A DNA stretch of 64,000 nucleotides from Misgurnus anguillicaudatus (lineage: Eukaryota; Chordata; Actinopteri; Cypriniformes; Cobitidae). The DNA lies in assembly GCF_027580225.2 (NCBI RefSeq), contig NC_073341.2, positions 13,694,501 through 13,758,500 on the forward strand. The letters are read 5' to 3'. Every line of letters begins with the position of its first letter. The first letter of the stretch is position 1. This document shows positions 1 to 12,543 of this stretch, piece by piece. Under the pieces are notes generated by a model. That model ran no database searches and was not told the DNA's origin. It saw nothing but the letters and a program-made list of their open reading frames with translations. The position numbers and the translations under genes were made by a program.

Positions 1-25
1 CAATGAGCAGAGTGATGCAGACGAT

Positions 26-457
26 ATGGACCTCTCAGACATAAGGCCTGATACACCTTCAGTGGATAGCTCCCCATGTAGGGCGTCCACTCCAAATCGG
101 TGTAATGAAGAAGCGTCTACATTGGCTGAGGAAACCGCTTCAACTGGCTCAAGTGATGATTCTAAACAGACGGGTCAGAACACCAATCTCCATAAACGAA
201 AGAGGGTGTCCGAAGGTGCTATAGAGCTGCAAAAGCTGGATTTGTTAAAGGAGATGGTTGCACAAGTGGACTCACAACCAACTATGGACACATTAAGTTC
301 TTTTGGGAACCAGGTGGCTTTAGAATTGAGGGACATTCAAGACCCAGTTCTCGTATCACGACTCAAAAGGAGCATAATGGTCCTTATATATAACGCACAG
401 GAGACTGATAGAAACAGATCATTGTCGTCACCTGGACAACCTACCTCAGGCATATAG
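26..457 (+). CDS. Harbinger accessory protein, C-terminal part (MADF/Myb-like type)
   Basis: Open frame of 143 codons whose upstream part is cut by the window edge, so the ATG at 26 may be internal. The visible protein is a Ser/Thr/Asp-rich linker, a basic KRKR stretch near residue 58, and a helical C-terminal section with DPVLVSRLKRSIM near residues 105-117 that resembles the BESS-type tail of MADF proteins. In PIF/Harbinger elements such a partner protein binds the transposon ends and helps the transposase enter the nucleus. It is assigned here mainly from its place opposite a Harbinger transposase; the DNA-binding domain itself is not in the window. Host MADF protein is the alternative. 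Confidence 0.5.
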   Translation: MDLSDIRPDTPSVDSSPCRASTPNRCNEEASTLAEETASTGSSDDSKQTGQNTNLHKRKRVSEGAIELQKLDLLKEMVAQVDSQPTMDTLSSFGNQVALELRDIQDPVLVSRLKRSIMVLIYNAQETDRNRSLSSPGQPTSGI

Positions 458-830
458 CAACAGGTCAATTCAGGTCTACCATTGGCCCAGCCTATTTCTC
501 AGCAGTCTTATTATGGCTCAGGCCATGGTTTTCATAGATCGCTTTTGGAGTCACCGGAACATGCCATTGTAATAAACCTGTAAATAGTTGTAAATAGTTG
601 TGGATTTTTTGTATTTTTAACACTATTTTTTTATACATTTTTATTTAAAAACTTTTTATTTTATTATAGTAGTGCACTACTTGAAGGTACTTCAACTTGA
701 ATGTACAGTGATCCTTTCTCTGTGTTCAAACTGTTGAGTACTACCTTGTTACTGTTGCTGGTGGACATCAGCATTGTTGTTGAACTCCACAATAATCAGC
801 ACTGTTTTGTTTATTTGTGAACATACTCTT

Positions 831-1750
<920 letters not shown>

Positions 1751-3378
1751 TTAGACAAAGTAGTCCCACATCAGATTGCGTTGCATTTTAGCTGTCGCCG
1801 TACAATTGTGAGGTGTTCTCAATTGGTTGAAAAGCACCCACCCCATGATTCCTCCATTGCCCATCAATCATGTTGTGGTCAACAGTCTCCCAGTCTGCAA
1901 AAGCTGGAGGGGTATATGCTTCTGACCTGCGTTCGCATAGGAAGTTATGGATGCACAGGGAGGCCATTGTTATCTTCACCACCTTGTTTGGCTCCAAACA
2001 TATGGTTGACCTGAAAACTCTCAATCGGTTGGCAAGAATTCCAAATGCATTCTCTACCACCCGTCGTGCCCTAGACAGACGGTAGTTAAGAACCCTCTGA
2101 CTGCTCCATCTGCCTGAATAGATATGGCTTCATTAGGTCATGCCTTACGGGATATGCATCATCTCCCACAAACATGTAGGGCATAATTGTGTCAGAATTA
2201 GGCAAAGGCTCAGGTTGGGGAAAGTTTAGTCTGCCCTCGTCCATTGCTTTGCGCAGGTCAGAGTGAGCAAACAGTCCGGCATCTGAAACTCGGCCTTGGG
2301 TACCCACACTTGCATTGATGAACTTGTAGTTTGCATCTACTACAGCCATCATAAGCACAGAGAACCTGCCCTTGTTATTGTGGTAAAGACTGCCACTTTT
2401 TCTTGGAGGCTGTATGTAAATATGCTTTCCGTCAAGTGCCCCAAGGCAATGTGGAAACTGACATTTCCTTTCAAAGTCCATGGCTATTGTACACCACTCT
2501 GCCTCCGTTGATGGTGTCTAAAATAATCAAACATACCAAATGTCAGTATCCAAGAAGACAGTTAATCAAGCCTTAATATGTAGGGCTTATATGTAGAACA
2601 AAATTGGATGAACATGCTTTTGTGAGTCAAAAACCTTCTCACTTAATCCATATAAATATTGATATTAAGATTAACCAGGGCCTAAACAATATTTAGATTA
2701 AGAAATATTACAATAATAGCAATAAAAATAAAAATGACTTCTAAACCTGTGATAGTTAACATAATTAATTTTTATATATAAAATCTATACATTTAGATAC
2801 GTAAAGTGTAAGCTCAGATGAAATTAAGTAATTGAATGTACAACACGTACATGTACACATAAAAAATGCATTTAAAGTGATTAGAATAGTTTGTAATCAT
2901 AGGACTTTCTTCAAGGAAAGTCAACTGTATATTGTTAATGTCCACAATGTTAAAGTTCTGTGTGAAGTTGTACAGTGTATATCTTTACAATTTGTAATTA
3001 CTCCCTACCTTCAAGTAATCGTCCTTCATAACCTGGTACAGAGCAGTACAGGTTTCAAAGACTATTTGTGAGATGGTGCTGGTTCCCATCCTGTACTGGA
3101 ACCTGAGGGACTTGAACGTTTCACCTGCATGACACCAAAAAGTTCAATAACATACCCAGACAGACAACAACGCTATTACCATATTCAGTTCATATTTGTT
3201 TAGAATGAAAATCACACAAACCTGTTGCCAAGAACCGCAGGGTCAAAGACAAACGCTCTCTAGGTGGTATTGCCCGTCTCATCTTGGTGTCCTGCTTTGT
3301 TATTAGATGTTGGACTCTACTCAGCAAAAAATCAAACTCCTCTGCTGTCATTCGCAGCAACTCCCTGAAGCCTGTCCT
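1751..3378 (-). pseudogene. HARBI1-like PIF/Harbinger transposase (DDE_Tnp_4), broken
   Basis: Read on the minus strand, three exons can be followed. 3378-3222 encodes the helical N-terminal part with LLRMTAEEFDFLL and AIPPRERLSLTLRFLATG. 3124-3009 encodes FQYRMGTSTISQIV. 2517-1751 encodes the catalytic region with FPHCLGALDGKHI (first Asp), GDDAYP (second Asp) and VVENAFGILANRLRVF (final acidic residue region). The inner exon edges have GT/AG sites and compatible phases. The frame is lost near 2095 (net loss of two bases, stop at 2086) and again near 1805, after which another frame runs to a stop at 1751 with the usual WDYFV-type tail. The family cuts and pastes DNA with a DDE nuclease; this copy should be inactive. 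The most upstream exon is unresolved. Confidence 0.85.
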
Positions 3379-3397
3379 ATCATTATTCTATTACAAT

Positions 3398-4860
3398 TAG
3401 GGATGGGAATTGATAAGAAATTAACGATTCCGATTCCATTATCGATGTGGCTTATCGATCCGATTCCTTATCGATTCTCATTGGGTGAAGGAATAAGCAC
3501 AAATTTTATGTTTGTATTAACTCGCTTTAATATCTGTTCAGAAGACACAGAACAGAGTATACACAAATTATGTGTAGCAACCTCAGAACAAACTTAAAAG
3601 TAGGTGAGCTACTTCTTAAAGTAAAGTCCAGGGACCTATAGCCTAGGGCAGTGTTTCTCAACCAGTAAATATGTGATAGGACTAGGAATTAATAAACAGA
3701 ACTAGACTGACATGAAACATGCAACTTTTGGTCATGCATGCATTTGTTATTTTCTTTTGAAAAGACATGATGCTGGACAAAATACAGCAAATTAACCTAT
3801 CAAAATGCAGAGGCATCTACTGTGGCAAACAAATGCAAACCCTTTAACACAAACGTCGTCACTGCTCGGCAGAGGTGGACACTACTTGAGTATTTAAGTT
3901 TCATTTTCCAAGCATCTGTGCTTTATCAGAGTGTTGTCTTGGGAAAAAGTTTTACTTTACTTGACTAAAAAATGTTCACTACATTCTAAAGCATAGAATC
4001 ATAATGTGTATTCCTTTTATAATGCATATTAAAATTGATTTAATACATAATTACATAAAAATTGTGTACTTTTTACTTAAGCAACTGTACTTAAGTACTG
4101 AAATATTAAATATAAACCAAAAAACTAAATTATGAAATTTATTATGAAATGTAGTGTAGTTAAAATTATGATAATATGTTTTGGAATGCATGTTTTCAAA
4201 AAAAAAAACCTGATAAAATACAAATACTTGAAAATGTACTTTAAGTAGAAATACTTAAGTAGTGTCCGCCTCTACTGCTCGGTGAAATTTGTTTATCCTC
4301 GCCTCGGTCATTTTATTCCTCCCTGCCTCTGTAAACAGAGTAGCTAGAGGTGCACGAGAGATACTTTCTGCAGCCTCTGAGCCAGCCAGACTCAATTTGA
4401 TGGACAATGACAATGGAGATTATCTGTATAGTAAACGTTTACATAATGAAATGGCACTCACATTAACACATCACCTTCGGCATTAATAACAGATGCCGTC
4501 CCGTTAGCTCCGCTGGTGCTTGACTCGCTGGTGTTGTTGTGTAATAATAGTGTATCAAACACGCGAAAGTCATGCAACGCTACCGTTTGTCGTATTTTCG
4601 CGTGAAATATGTTATTGATTCAACTGTTTCAGTGTTTTATCAAGCCTCGCTCTGCCCACCACTAATTATAACCAAACATTGGATCATTCTACTTGATGCA
4701 ATATTTGCTGAGTTCCAAACCAAAACAACACAGCGTGTGTGTGTGTGACATCATGACACATGTGCAACGAGCGGAACCGATAAGCGGAATCGTTAAGCAC
4801 GCATGCTAACGTTTCAAAGGAATCGATTCACTGGGCACCGGTTCTCGATTCCCATCCCTA
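3398..4860. mobile_element. Non-autonomous hAT-type transposon with 8-bp target duplication
   Basis: Terminal inverted repeats TAGGGATGGGAAT (3398-3410) and its complement (4848-4860) are flanked by the perfect 8-bp duplication ATTACAAT at 3390-3397 and 4861-4868. An 8-bp duplication with TAGGG-type ends is characteristic of hAT elements. No transposase segment was recognised inside. It sits just upstream of the first recognisable Harbinger transposase exon, probably within an intron, and itself contains a younger insertion at 3870-4274. Confidence 0.9.
3870..4274. mobile_element. Small hAT-type MITE nested in the hAT element
   Basis: 405 bp with inverted ends CAGAGGTGGACACTACTT (left) and, complemented, TAGAGGCGGACACTACTT (right), flanked by the perfect 8-bp duplication CTGCTCGG at 3862-3869 and 4275-4282. 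The interior is AT-rich and non-coding. It is the third level of nesting: MITE in hAT in Harbinger. Confidence 0.9.
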
Positions 4861-4868
4861 ATTACAAT

Positions 4869-5240
4869 GATAAATAAATCAAGAAACAAAGCTTTTTAGC
4901 ACAGTACACAAACACTTTGATATTTTAAATGTGACGGGCATAGCCAAACGTAAGCATGCAGCTACTTTTCCTATATAAACAAACTGTGCTCACCTCCAAC
5001 TCTTTCTGTAGCACAGACAATCCCTGCTGTCCGCGTATTGTGAAAGATGCTGCGGATCGGGCGATGTGGATTACCAGAAACAGTGTGTCTTTAGACGAGC
5101 GGTAACAGAACACTTTGGCCGGGGTTGACGGTTGGTGAGAGGGGCACCTCCGCCGATTAGGGCTGAGGGGCAGTGGTTCTACTGTGGCCACCGGGCCACC
5201 CCCCCGTGCGCGGCCCTGGGCATGTTAATTTCTAATACGC
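4869..5240 (-). other. Possible 5' exon and terminal region of the Harbinger element
   Basis: A minus-strand frame (about 5191-4994) ends in LSVLQKELE followed by a good donor (gtgagc), the kind of sequence expected just before the GFRELLRM segment of the next transposase exon. The phase of that junction does not match cleanly, so the exon is only a suggestion. The GC-rich end near 5190-5225 may be the element terminus; no TIR partner is in the window. Confidence 0.35.
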
Positions 5241-5779
5241 AGGTTCATCAGGTCTCTACCCGTAAAGGCTTTAGAACTGATGAATCAGTTAAAAAATATG
5301 GTAATAAAAACAAGGTGTTTTTGCCTTTAAGAGTAAAAAGTGTCTATGAAATTTAAAATCAATATTTTTTTTGCAGTATTAAACAGTTGGTCAAAGTCTT
5401 GTGAAGACACGTTTAGTAAGGGTTTTGTGGCCTTGTTTCAGTGACTTAAATTTTGTTGCTTTTTCAATATCTACACATAAACATTATTCTCTCAAAAACA
5501 CAAATGTACATACATATTACTCTAATATTATGGTAGCACAGTTTGTGCTGAATAAAGTGTAATGAGACTTTTGCCATAGAAAAAAACCCACACGAATATA
5601 TTGTACAAAAAATTGTTAGTTAATCAAACTTAAAAATATAAAATGACTGAAAAAAAGGCTGTAATATTTGTGTCAACTAATATTTGTTGTGTCAACTCAA
5701 AATTATAAGGCAACCAAGTAACTTATATTTTTAAGTTGAACCAACTTTTTTTACAGTGTGGCAGGGCAGGTCAAAACTT
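5241..5779. other. AT-rich intergenic stretch before the first TLR block
   Basis: No gene was recognised. Near 5730-5757 the sequence (AAGTTGAACCAACTTTTTTT followed by ACAGTG) looks like the end of a common fish MITE, but I found no matching opposite end. Confidence 0.4.
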
Positions 5780-8700
5780 CTCCAGGGCCTCAAAACTCCC
5801 TCAGACTGCAAAGGGTTAACATTTTGTTCAAGACAAATAAGGCAACTGAGAAAAAAACTTGCATCTATGCTGTCTTGTCACAAATAAAGGAAGTTACTTA
5901 AATAAAGTAAATAAAAATATTCTTACACTCAGCTCCAGAGACAAAGAACCGACACTGAGACGAGACAACAGAATCACAACAGAAGATTTAACTTGAGCTG
6001 GATAAAAATCACCCAGGGATTGAAGATGATTTATCTGTTCACATTCTTCCTATTGCTCCTAAGGACTTCATGTGTATTTTCTTGGTCTGCTGGAAAATGT
6101 ATCTTTTACGATGATGTGGAAGAATTTCCTGTTGACAGATCATGTATTGGAAAACCAAACACTGCATTCTGCAGTCCAGTCACTGATATTAAAGAGGACC
6201 TCTGCGGACTTCCATCAAACTTACAGAACCTCTGCATTCATATGGATCGTGATATGGAGTATGTGGGTGTCTTCGCTCCAGGCTCGTTTTCACGCTTTTT
6301 TTCTCTGAAATACATTGAGATTCATGGATGTTTTTACAAGATCTCTCCAAAAGCTTTTACTGGATTGTTAAATTTAGAGTTATTGCATTTGTCTTCCACA
6401 TTTGAAAAAGGTTGTTGTGAAGTAGCTGTTGATTTCAGTGGTCTTCCTTCACTTAAAACTTTGTCTCTTCCACAATATAATTTGTCATTAATGGCACCAA
6501 ATGTGTTTGATACAATTCCTCAGTTAGAGAACTTGGGCATATACGAAATGTGTTTAAAAGATCTGTCTGAGATTGTGTGTCGACTGAGAAATTTAAAATC
6601 ACTAAAATTGTTGTATCTCAATGATCACGATTTAAATAGTCTTCGGTTCCCAAACTGCTCCATTTACAACACCTCTAACAGTAACACATCTACTGTATAC
6701 AATATTGAAAACGTCCATTTGATATTGGGATCAATAGAGCACATAGATGAAGGGGCTTTGAAAAATTTTGCACATTTATCTGAACTGTACTTTGGTTTCA
6801 GATCAGATTTTCTCAGAGATCTTTCTATGACTGGAGTAAATAAAATCTATAGCTTGCGTTTTTCTGTGGATGTACTTAACATTGATGAGTTGTGTTACGC
6901 AGCAAAGTTATATTCTATTAAATCTATATATGCTTCTTTCCAGACTATTAACTTGCCAGCAATGTTTACAAATATCTCTGAAGACTGTAAGGAGATTGTA
7001 GACATTACTCTCAAACTGGACAGATCTTTTAAAATTGTACCTTTAGACATAAATTTGATCTTTCAGTTTTTCAGAAATCTCTCAACATTTTATCTAATTG
7101 AACAAGTGCTCAGATCAAATGATTTTAAATCTCTTTGTTTGACCAATCCACAGTTAGTTGAACAGCTGTCTATTATGCGTCTAAACTCAAATAACATAAG
7201 TAAAATCATTTCTCACCAGTTCATGTGTTTCAAAAATCTTGAGCGTTTGGAATTAAATTCAAATAATATTTCTGGCATAGAAGATTTTGCTTTCAGTGGA
7301 TTAGACAAACTGAAGGATTTAGACCTATCTGGCAACAAGTTATCTTACATTTATCAAGACACATTCAGTGGTCTATATGAACTGATGGTCCTAAATCTTC
7401 AAGTAAACCCTATCATTCAAATTAAATCAAATTCATTTGGACATCTTATAAACCTTCACACACTTCTTCTGGGAGATTTAAAGTTTTCACCTAACATGTC
7501 ACAGGTCAAGCTGCATTTATCTGATATATTTGGAAGCGTCCCGTATAATCTGAGTCATGTGTCTATTAGTTCAGGCTCAAAACCAATGCGGTTGATCATT
7601 GGTAATATAACACTGAATCAGAGTCTTGCCCTTCAAATCAAAGGTCAATATGTGACAGTTGAGGATTGTGACAGTCCACTCTTGTCATCTGTAGTCACAC
7701 TTCAAATAATTGCAGAATATGTCATCTGTGGAAAGGAGTTTATTGGGAAATATGTTAAATCAGTTGTTAGTCTGGAATTCAGATCAACGTTTTCAGACAA
7801 CATTGGTGACTTAGCAGTAATAAATCAGCTTGTTCATTTAAAAACCTTAAAGCTGGAAAACACTGATTTGTCAAAGCAGCCAAATGTGCCAATAATGTTT
7901 CACAACTTGACAAAATTACGAACCCTGATCTTGGCAAACTGCAGAATTTTCTTTTTGGATGGAAGTCTGACAAAGGACCTAAAGGCACTAATATCTATGT
8001 TGTTTGTGCCCTGGAATGATGTAAAAATTCTTCAAACCTTTGTTGAACATCTTACTAGTTTAAAATATCTCCAACTTGAAGGGTTGCGATTGCACTGCAG
8101 TTGTGATAATGCTTGGCTGATCTCATGGATGATGAATAACAGGCAGGTTCAGGTTTTTGTGGTTATCCCCACCATGGAGGAACTTCAGTGTTTAAGTAAT
8201 AATGGAGTTGACAATCTGAACTTTGTTCATTACACACAGGAGAACTGTTCATTTGATATTGATTTTGTCCTCTTCGCATCAACTTCTGCTTTTTTATATT
8301 TGTTTATGTTTGTAGCGTTGTCATATCAGTTTGTAGGGAAATACATAATGCCGCTCTTTTACATTGCCAGTGGATGGTTCAGAGAGGCGTTGCGTATGGA
8401 TGCCAAACGGCAGTACCGCTACGATGTTTTTATTTCCTACAGCAGTAAGGATGAGCGCTGGGTCATGGAAAAACTTCTTCCAAACTTGGAGCAGCGTGGC
8501 CCTCCGTTCTTACGTCTCTGTTTACACGGTCGGGACTTTCAGTTGGGGCAAGACATTGTGGAAAACATCACAGACAGCATCTATGCAAGCCGCCGAACTC
8601 TTTGTCTTGTCAGCCGTAACTTCCTCCGTAGCACCTGGTGTACTTTGGAGATGCAGCTGGGCACCTACCGGCTCCAGGTAGAACAGAGGGACATTCTTAT

Positions 8701-9435
8701 CCTGGTCTTCTTAGAAAAAATCCCCTCTCGCTTGCTATCCTACAATCACAGGTTGGCCCGGCATGTAAAAACTATGACCTATATTGACTGGACATTGGAC
8801 ATTGAGAAGCATGATGAATTCTGGGACAGGTTATGGTGTAAATTGAGCTCTGATAAAAGTAACTAGACTTTATTGTACACTGTACACATTGAGAAACACA
8901 TTTAACCCTCATGCGCTCGCATGGACATGTTTGTTTTTTTCAATTTTGTTTTTGTCATTTTGGCTGTGTTAATGCAAACTGCATACATTTTGGTGAAGGT
9001 GTGTGTATTTATCTGTATTTTTGCTTCCATAAATGTTTTTATTTTGAATGCAAAACACACGCAGGTACTAAATGACAAAAAAATTTCCTTTTGAATACCA
9101 TTAAAACAGCAAATTTGAATCTTTGTGCCATTTAAACATAAATCATGCATTCTGTATAAATTTTTTTATTTTTAATGTGTAAAATGTGTTTTTTCATTCC
9201 TTGTTTGCATTGTTTTTCATTTGTTATTGGTTTTGTACAGAGATAAACATTTATTTTGATATATAAGTTCAGAAGCCGCTATGTATTTAGAGCATTGATG
9301 CTGAAAATAAATATTTAGTAGTCAATATAAGTGTGAAAAATATTAATAAATAATATTTTATGACAGTTTTTACATGGACATTATCTAAAAAATAATTATG
9401 CATTAAAATTAATGTTGTTGGTAATCACTAATATA
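5780..9435 (+). repeat. Left copy of the TLR segmental duplication (main part)
   Basis: From about 5780 (CCAGGGCC..CAAAAC) the sequence aligns base by base with the segment starting at 56458: about 200 bp of 5' flank, the whole TLR gene, and the 3' flank as far as GTAATCACTAATATA at 9435. The homology then stops abruptly because a hAT element is inserted, and resumes at 22863. The 3' flank after the TLR stop (8867-9435) is AT-rich and holds no further gene. Confidence 0.9.
6026..8866 (+). CDS. Toll-like receptor, fish TLR11-family (TLR20-like), copy 1
   Basis: Intact single-exon gene of 946 codons, a type I membrane receptor of innate immunity. Start chosen at 6026 because it opens a classic signal peptide (IYLFTFFLLLLRTSCVFS); the upstream in-frame codons have no ATG. 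Then come many leucine-rich repeats with numerous N-glycosylation sequons, a C-terminal LRR cap with CSC at about residues 691-693, one membrane helix at about 747-770 (FVLFASTSAFLYLFMFVAL), and a TIR domain at about 797-940 with box 1 YDVFISYS, box 2 RLCLHGRDFQLGQDI and box 3 FWDRLW. The TIR domain recruits MyD88-type adaptors in this family. Intronless structure, length and TIR sequence fit the TLR11 family; TLR20 is my best guess, TLR13/19/22-like labels are alternatives. The ligand cannot be told. Confidence 0.93.
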   Translation: MIYLFTFFLLLLRTSCVFSWSAGKCIFYDDVEEFPVDRSCIGKPNTAFCSPVTDIKEDLCGLPSNLQNLCIHMDRDMEYVGVFAPGSFSRFFSLKYIEIHGCFYKISPKAFTGLLNLELLHLSSTFEKGCCEVAVDFSGLPSLKTLSLPQYNLSLMAPNVFDTIPQLENLGIYEMCLKDLSEIVCRLRNLKSLKLLYLNDHDLNSLRFPNCSIYNTSNSNTSTVYNIENVHLILGSIEHIDEGALKNFAHLSELYFGFRSDFLRDLSMTGVNKIYSLRFSVDVLNIDELCYAAKLYSIKSIYASFQTINLPAMFTNISEDCKEIVDITLKLDRSFKIVPLDINLIFQFFRNLSTFYLIEQVLRSNDFKSLCLTNPQLVEQLSIMRLNSNNISKIISHQFMCFKNLERLELNSNNISGIEDFAFSGLDKLKDLDLSGNKLSYIYQDTFSGLYELMVLNLQVNPIIQIKSNSFGHLINLHTLLLGDLKFSPNMSQVKLHLSDIFGSVPYNLSHVSISSGSKPMRLIIGNITLNQSLALQIKGQYVTVEDCDSPLLSSVVTLQIIAEYVICGKEFIGKYVKSVVSLEFRSTFSDNIGDLAVINQLVHLKTLKLENTDLSKQPNVPIMFHNLTKLRTLILANCRIFFLDGSLTKDLKALISMLFVPWNDVKILQTFVEHLTSLKYLQLEGLRLHCSCDNAWLISWMMNNRQVQVFVVIPTMEELQCLSNNGVDNLNFVHYTQENCSFDIDFVLFASTSAFLYLFMFVALSYQFVGKYIMPLFYIASGWFREALRMDAKRQYRYDVFISYSSKDERWVMEKLLPNLEQRGPPFLRLCLHGRDFQLGQDIVENITDSIYASRRTLCLVSRNFLRSTWCTLEMQLGTYRLQVEQRDILILVFLEKIPSRLLSYNHRLARHVKTMTYIDWTLDIEKHDEFWDRLWCKLSSDKSN

Positions 9436-11333
9436 CAGTGGCGGCTGGTGCTAAAAAAATTTGGGGGGGGGGGGCGCAAACACACTCAAAATCAAACTTT
9501 TACTGTAGTAATGCAGTACTCTTAATAGCCATTTATCAGGTGATGAGTATCATTAGCATTTAATGCTGAAAATGTTACAGTTGAAATCAAACGCACGAAA
9601 TAAATGTACTATGAATCTGTTATGAACTAATATCAAGGTAATTATTCGCACGCACACACACACACGTACACACAGAGAGGTTGCGATAGACATTTTCAAT
9701 CTCCGTCATTTTTTTGATAAACAGCGTTGTAAAGAGTCCTTCACAGTCATTTATTACACCGTCATTTCATGTTTTATTCATTTTCGTTCACATGTCTATT
9801 TCTAATCATAAACTTACAAGACAACCATACAAGTCAAATGTGTTTATTCATTTGTTTAGAGAACAGATAAACGGAGACCGTGCATCACTTTACCATCACA
9901 TGAAGCAGATGAATTAATGTTTTTTTTCTCACAGTGACAGCAATAAAACACGGAGCTTTATGCTGAACAGGCAAATATTGTCTCTTGTCATTAGATTTTG
10001 TATCTTTACCTTAGACAGGCGTCTTGGTGCAGCGCTCCTGTAGTGTTTAACTTCAGCAGCCATGCGCAGACCAATCAGTGTATGACATCAAAATATCGCG
10101 AGAATGTCTAACAGGGCGTCATTTGAGCAACACACTGCCACCAACTGGACATGCCTAGGAATTACATTCTCAAGTTGAGTTGTATGGGCAATCTGCCAAA
10201 ATGGCGCTCATATTTTTATTTATCATGCTTAATAATTTCTCCGTGAAAGAATTTTCGTTTAACGCGACCGAACACACACAAAAAGAGACACTAAATTTGC
10301 CTAATCAGAGGATTGTACGTTTCTTTTTGCTTTTATACCAATAGAACAAGCACATTTTCCCCTCACAACAGACTAAGTAACTGTTACATACAGTCCATCA
10401 GCTCAATATGCACGGTTCGTGAAGTTTCCTTAAAAACAGTGGTTTTCTCGTGGGTGCTTTTTTAAACTCTACAACAACAACACTAACAACAAAGTTGACC
10501 AAGCCACGTAATATACCGGATTATGAGCTCTCGCTCTCTTTATGTCCACGCAACACAAGCTCAAACGTGCCACAAAAGTTCATGTTGTGCACGTCTATCA
10601 CGCATTTAGACTTTAAAACAGCAAACAGGGAAAGAATAAAACTCAAAAAGACTTACATGATTTCCAGCTAGCCAACTCCGTTTGCCATGAGAAGTGGTGG
10701 AGAACACAGACTGACATCATTTGACTCCGTTGGTCGATCTGGTCCAAGCTTCTTAATCCTTTATTTATTCATCAATTAAATACCTTGTATAGGGTGATTT
10801 TGTATGGATAAAAGCATATTTTCCTTCATCTCAAGATATTTCACTTGCTTTCACTGATCTGTACTGTAGCAATCAGTTAACACAGCAATCTCCAACGCGG
10901 TTATGAGACTATTCGAACGATCCAATCACAAGAGGTAAAAAACATTAAAAGCAATATTGATTCGCTTTCAACATAAGTGGGAGTGTTTGGGGCGCACAGT
11001 CCTGTGCCCTAGGGCGGATCCGAAACCAGCCACTTAGAACTCAGCCTCAGGTCACATGTTTTTACCCTTTTTCCTGACCTACATAGACACTCATTAGGGG
11101 TGCGCCCCAGACACACAAACATGACACACACACAATGAACTCAGTTTTGATTTTTAATTGTTTTAAATAAATTATGACATGATTAACAGTGAAATAGTAC
11201 AACTAAATGAATTTATTTTGTATTAATTTGCACTATATATTTAACTTTTTGGTAACATGTTAAAGTAGCTTTCCTCTCTGGCCAGCTTTAAGGGGGCGGC
11301 GCCCCAGCGCCCCCTAGTGACCAGCCGCCACTG
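9436..11333. mobile_element. Non-autonomous hAT-type element with CAGTGGCGGCTGGT ends
   Basis: Inverted ends CAGTGGCGGCTGGT (9436) and ACCAGCCGCCACTG (ending 11333) are flanked by CTAATATA (9428-9435) and TTAATATA (11334-11341), an 8-bp duplication with one mismatch. The paralogous TLR block near 60280-60305 (ATTAACATATCCAAG) is the matching empty site. 1.9 kb, no transposase recognised; a G run near 9464-9474 and short AC runs occur inside. Confidence 0.88.
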
Positions 11334-12543
11334 TTAATATATGCAAGACAGTAGTAATAATAATAATTTTATCTTTTTTTTAAAATTACAAATAGTGGGA
11401 TCATTTATACAAACTTGCATTTAAAGGTGCCATTTGTAAGAAATGAGGTAAAATATTTTTAAAAATGAGCTACATGCATCAAAAGAATGAGAAGAAATAA
11501 GGGCGAAGATGTCATTAAAAAAATGACAAGGTATAGTGCTGCAGAGATATCAATCTGAATTAGCATGCTAAATTACTAGCTACAGCCCGACTGGTGTGGT
11601 AATACCAGTTTCGGCCATGGGAGGCGGTATGCGGGACACGTACATAACCGCCAGCCAAACTGCAATACACGAATAACTCGCATGTGTGGAAAGTACAGCC
11701 CACTATAGTCTCAGCCTCAGACGTCACGCCCACAGACTGTTGGCTTCAGTATTGAAGGTCTGGCTACGCCCACTACTACATTTCAGTTCAGGTAAGAGAG
11801 AGGAAGAATGGCTGAAGCACTTGGCAAGAGACCACCACCAGCACCACTCCCACCTGTTGCAAGGAAAAAAACGCGATCGGAGGCGCAAATAAAATCGGAT
11901 AAAAGAAGGAACCAAACAAGAGTAAATATTGGCACTGCGTTTCCTCGCTGGAGACAGTTATTGGACATGAAGGAAATGAGGTTCGACTCCGAACTTGCAA
12001 CATTTCTTCTGGATTGGTAAGTAAGATGCTGTTAGTATTTCGCTAGAAGTTTGTTTGATATGTGTCGTTTTTTCAAGAAGTTATAACATAAAAAATATAT
12101 GAAAGGCTGTTAATTCTGTAAACGTACTAATGTTAACAATAGCTAACCATAGCTGTTAGCGTTTGATAGTTAGTTCTACCCACAGATCCGATCAGTTTTT
12201 CACCTATTATCTACCAAGCCGATGCAAAAATGTAACATTAGCTAATAAGTTTGAAATGTCTTCGATGATAATGAACCCCAAATGGACGCACGAACGTAAC
12301 GGAAACATTGCAAGGTGTAATGAGACAATGTTTTTTTTTGTGACTAATGATAACTTACTTAGTTGCTTATGAAACTCAAACTTGATATATGCTGCTAAAT
12401 TAGCATCAGGCGGGCAGCATACAGAGGGTCCTATTTAGAACTGGCCACTTTATTCACGCTTTCCATGATTCAAACAGCTGCCTGAAATATATTACAACTT
12501 AAAACATTACTTGTGGTTGTTTGGGTCATTGTTCACTGGGAAA

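Noticed and set aside
7779..8681. Further frames within the TLR genes (both strands, both copies)
   Set aside because: Shadows of the receptor coding sequence.
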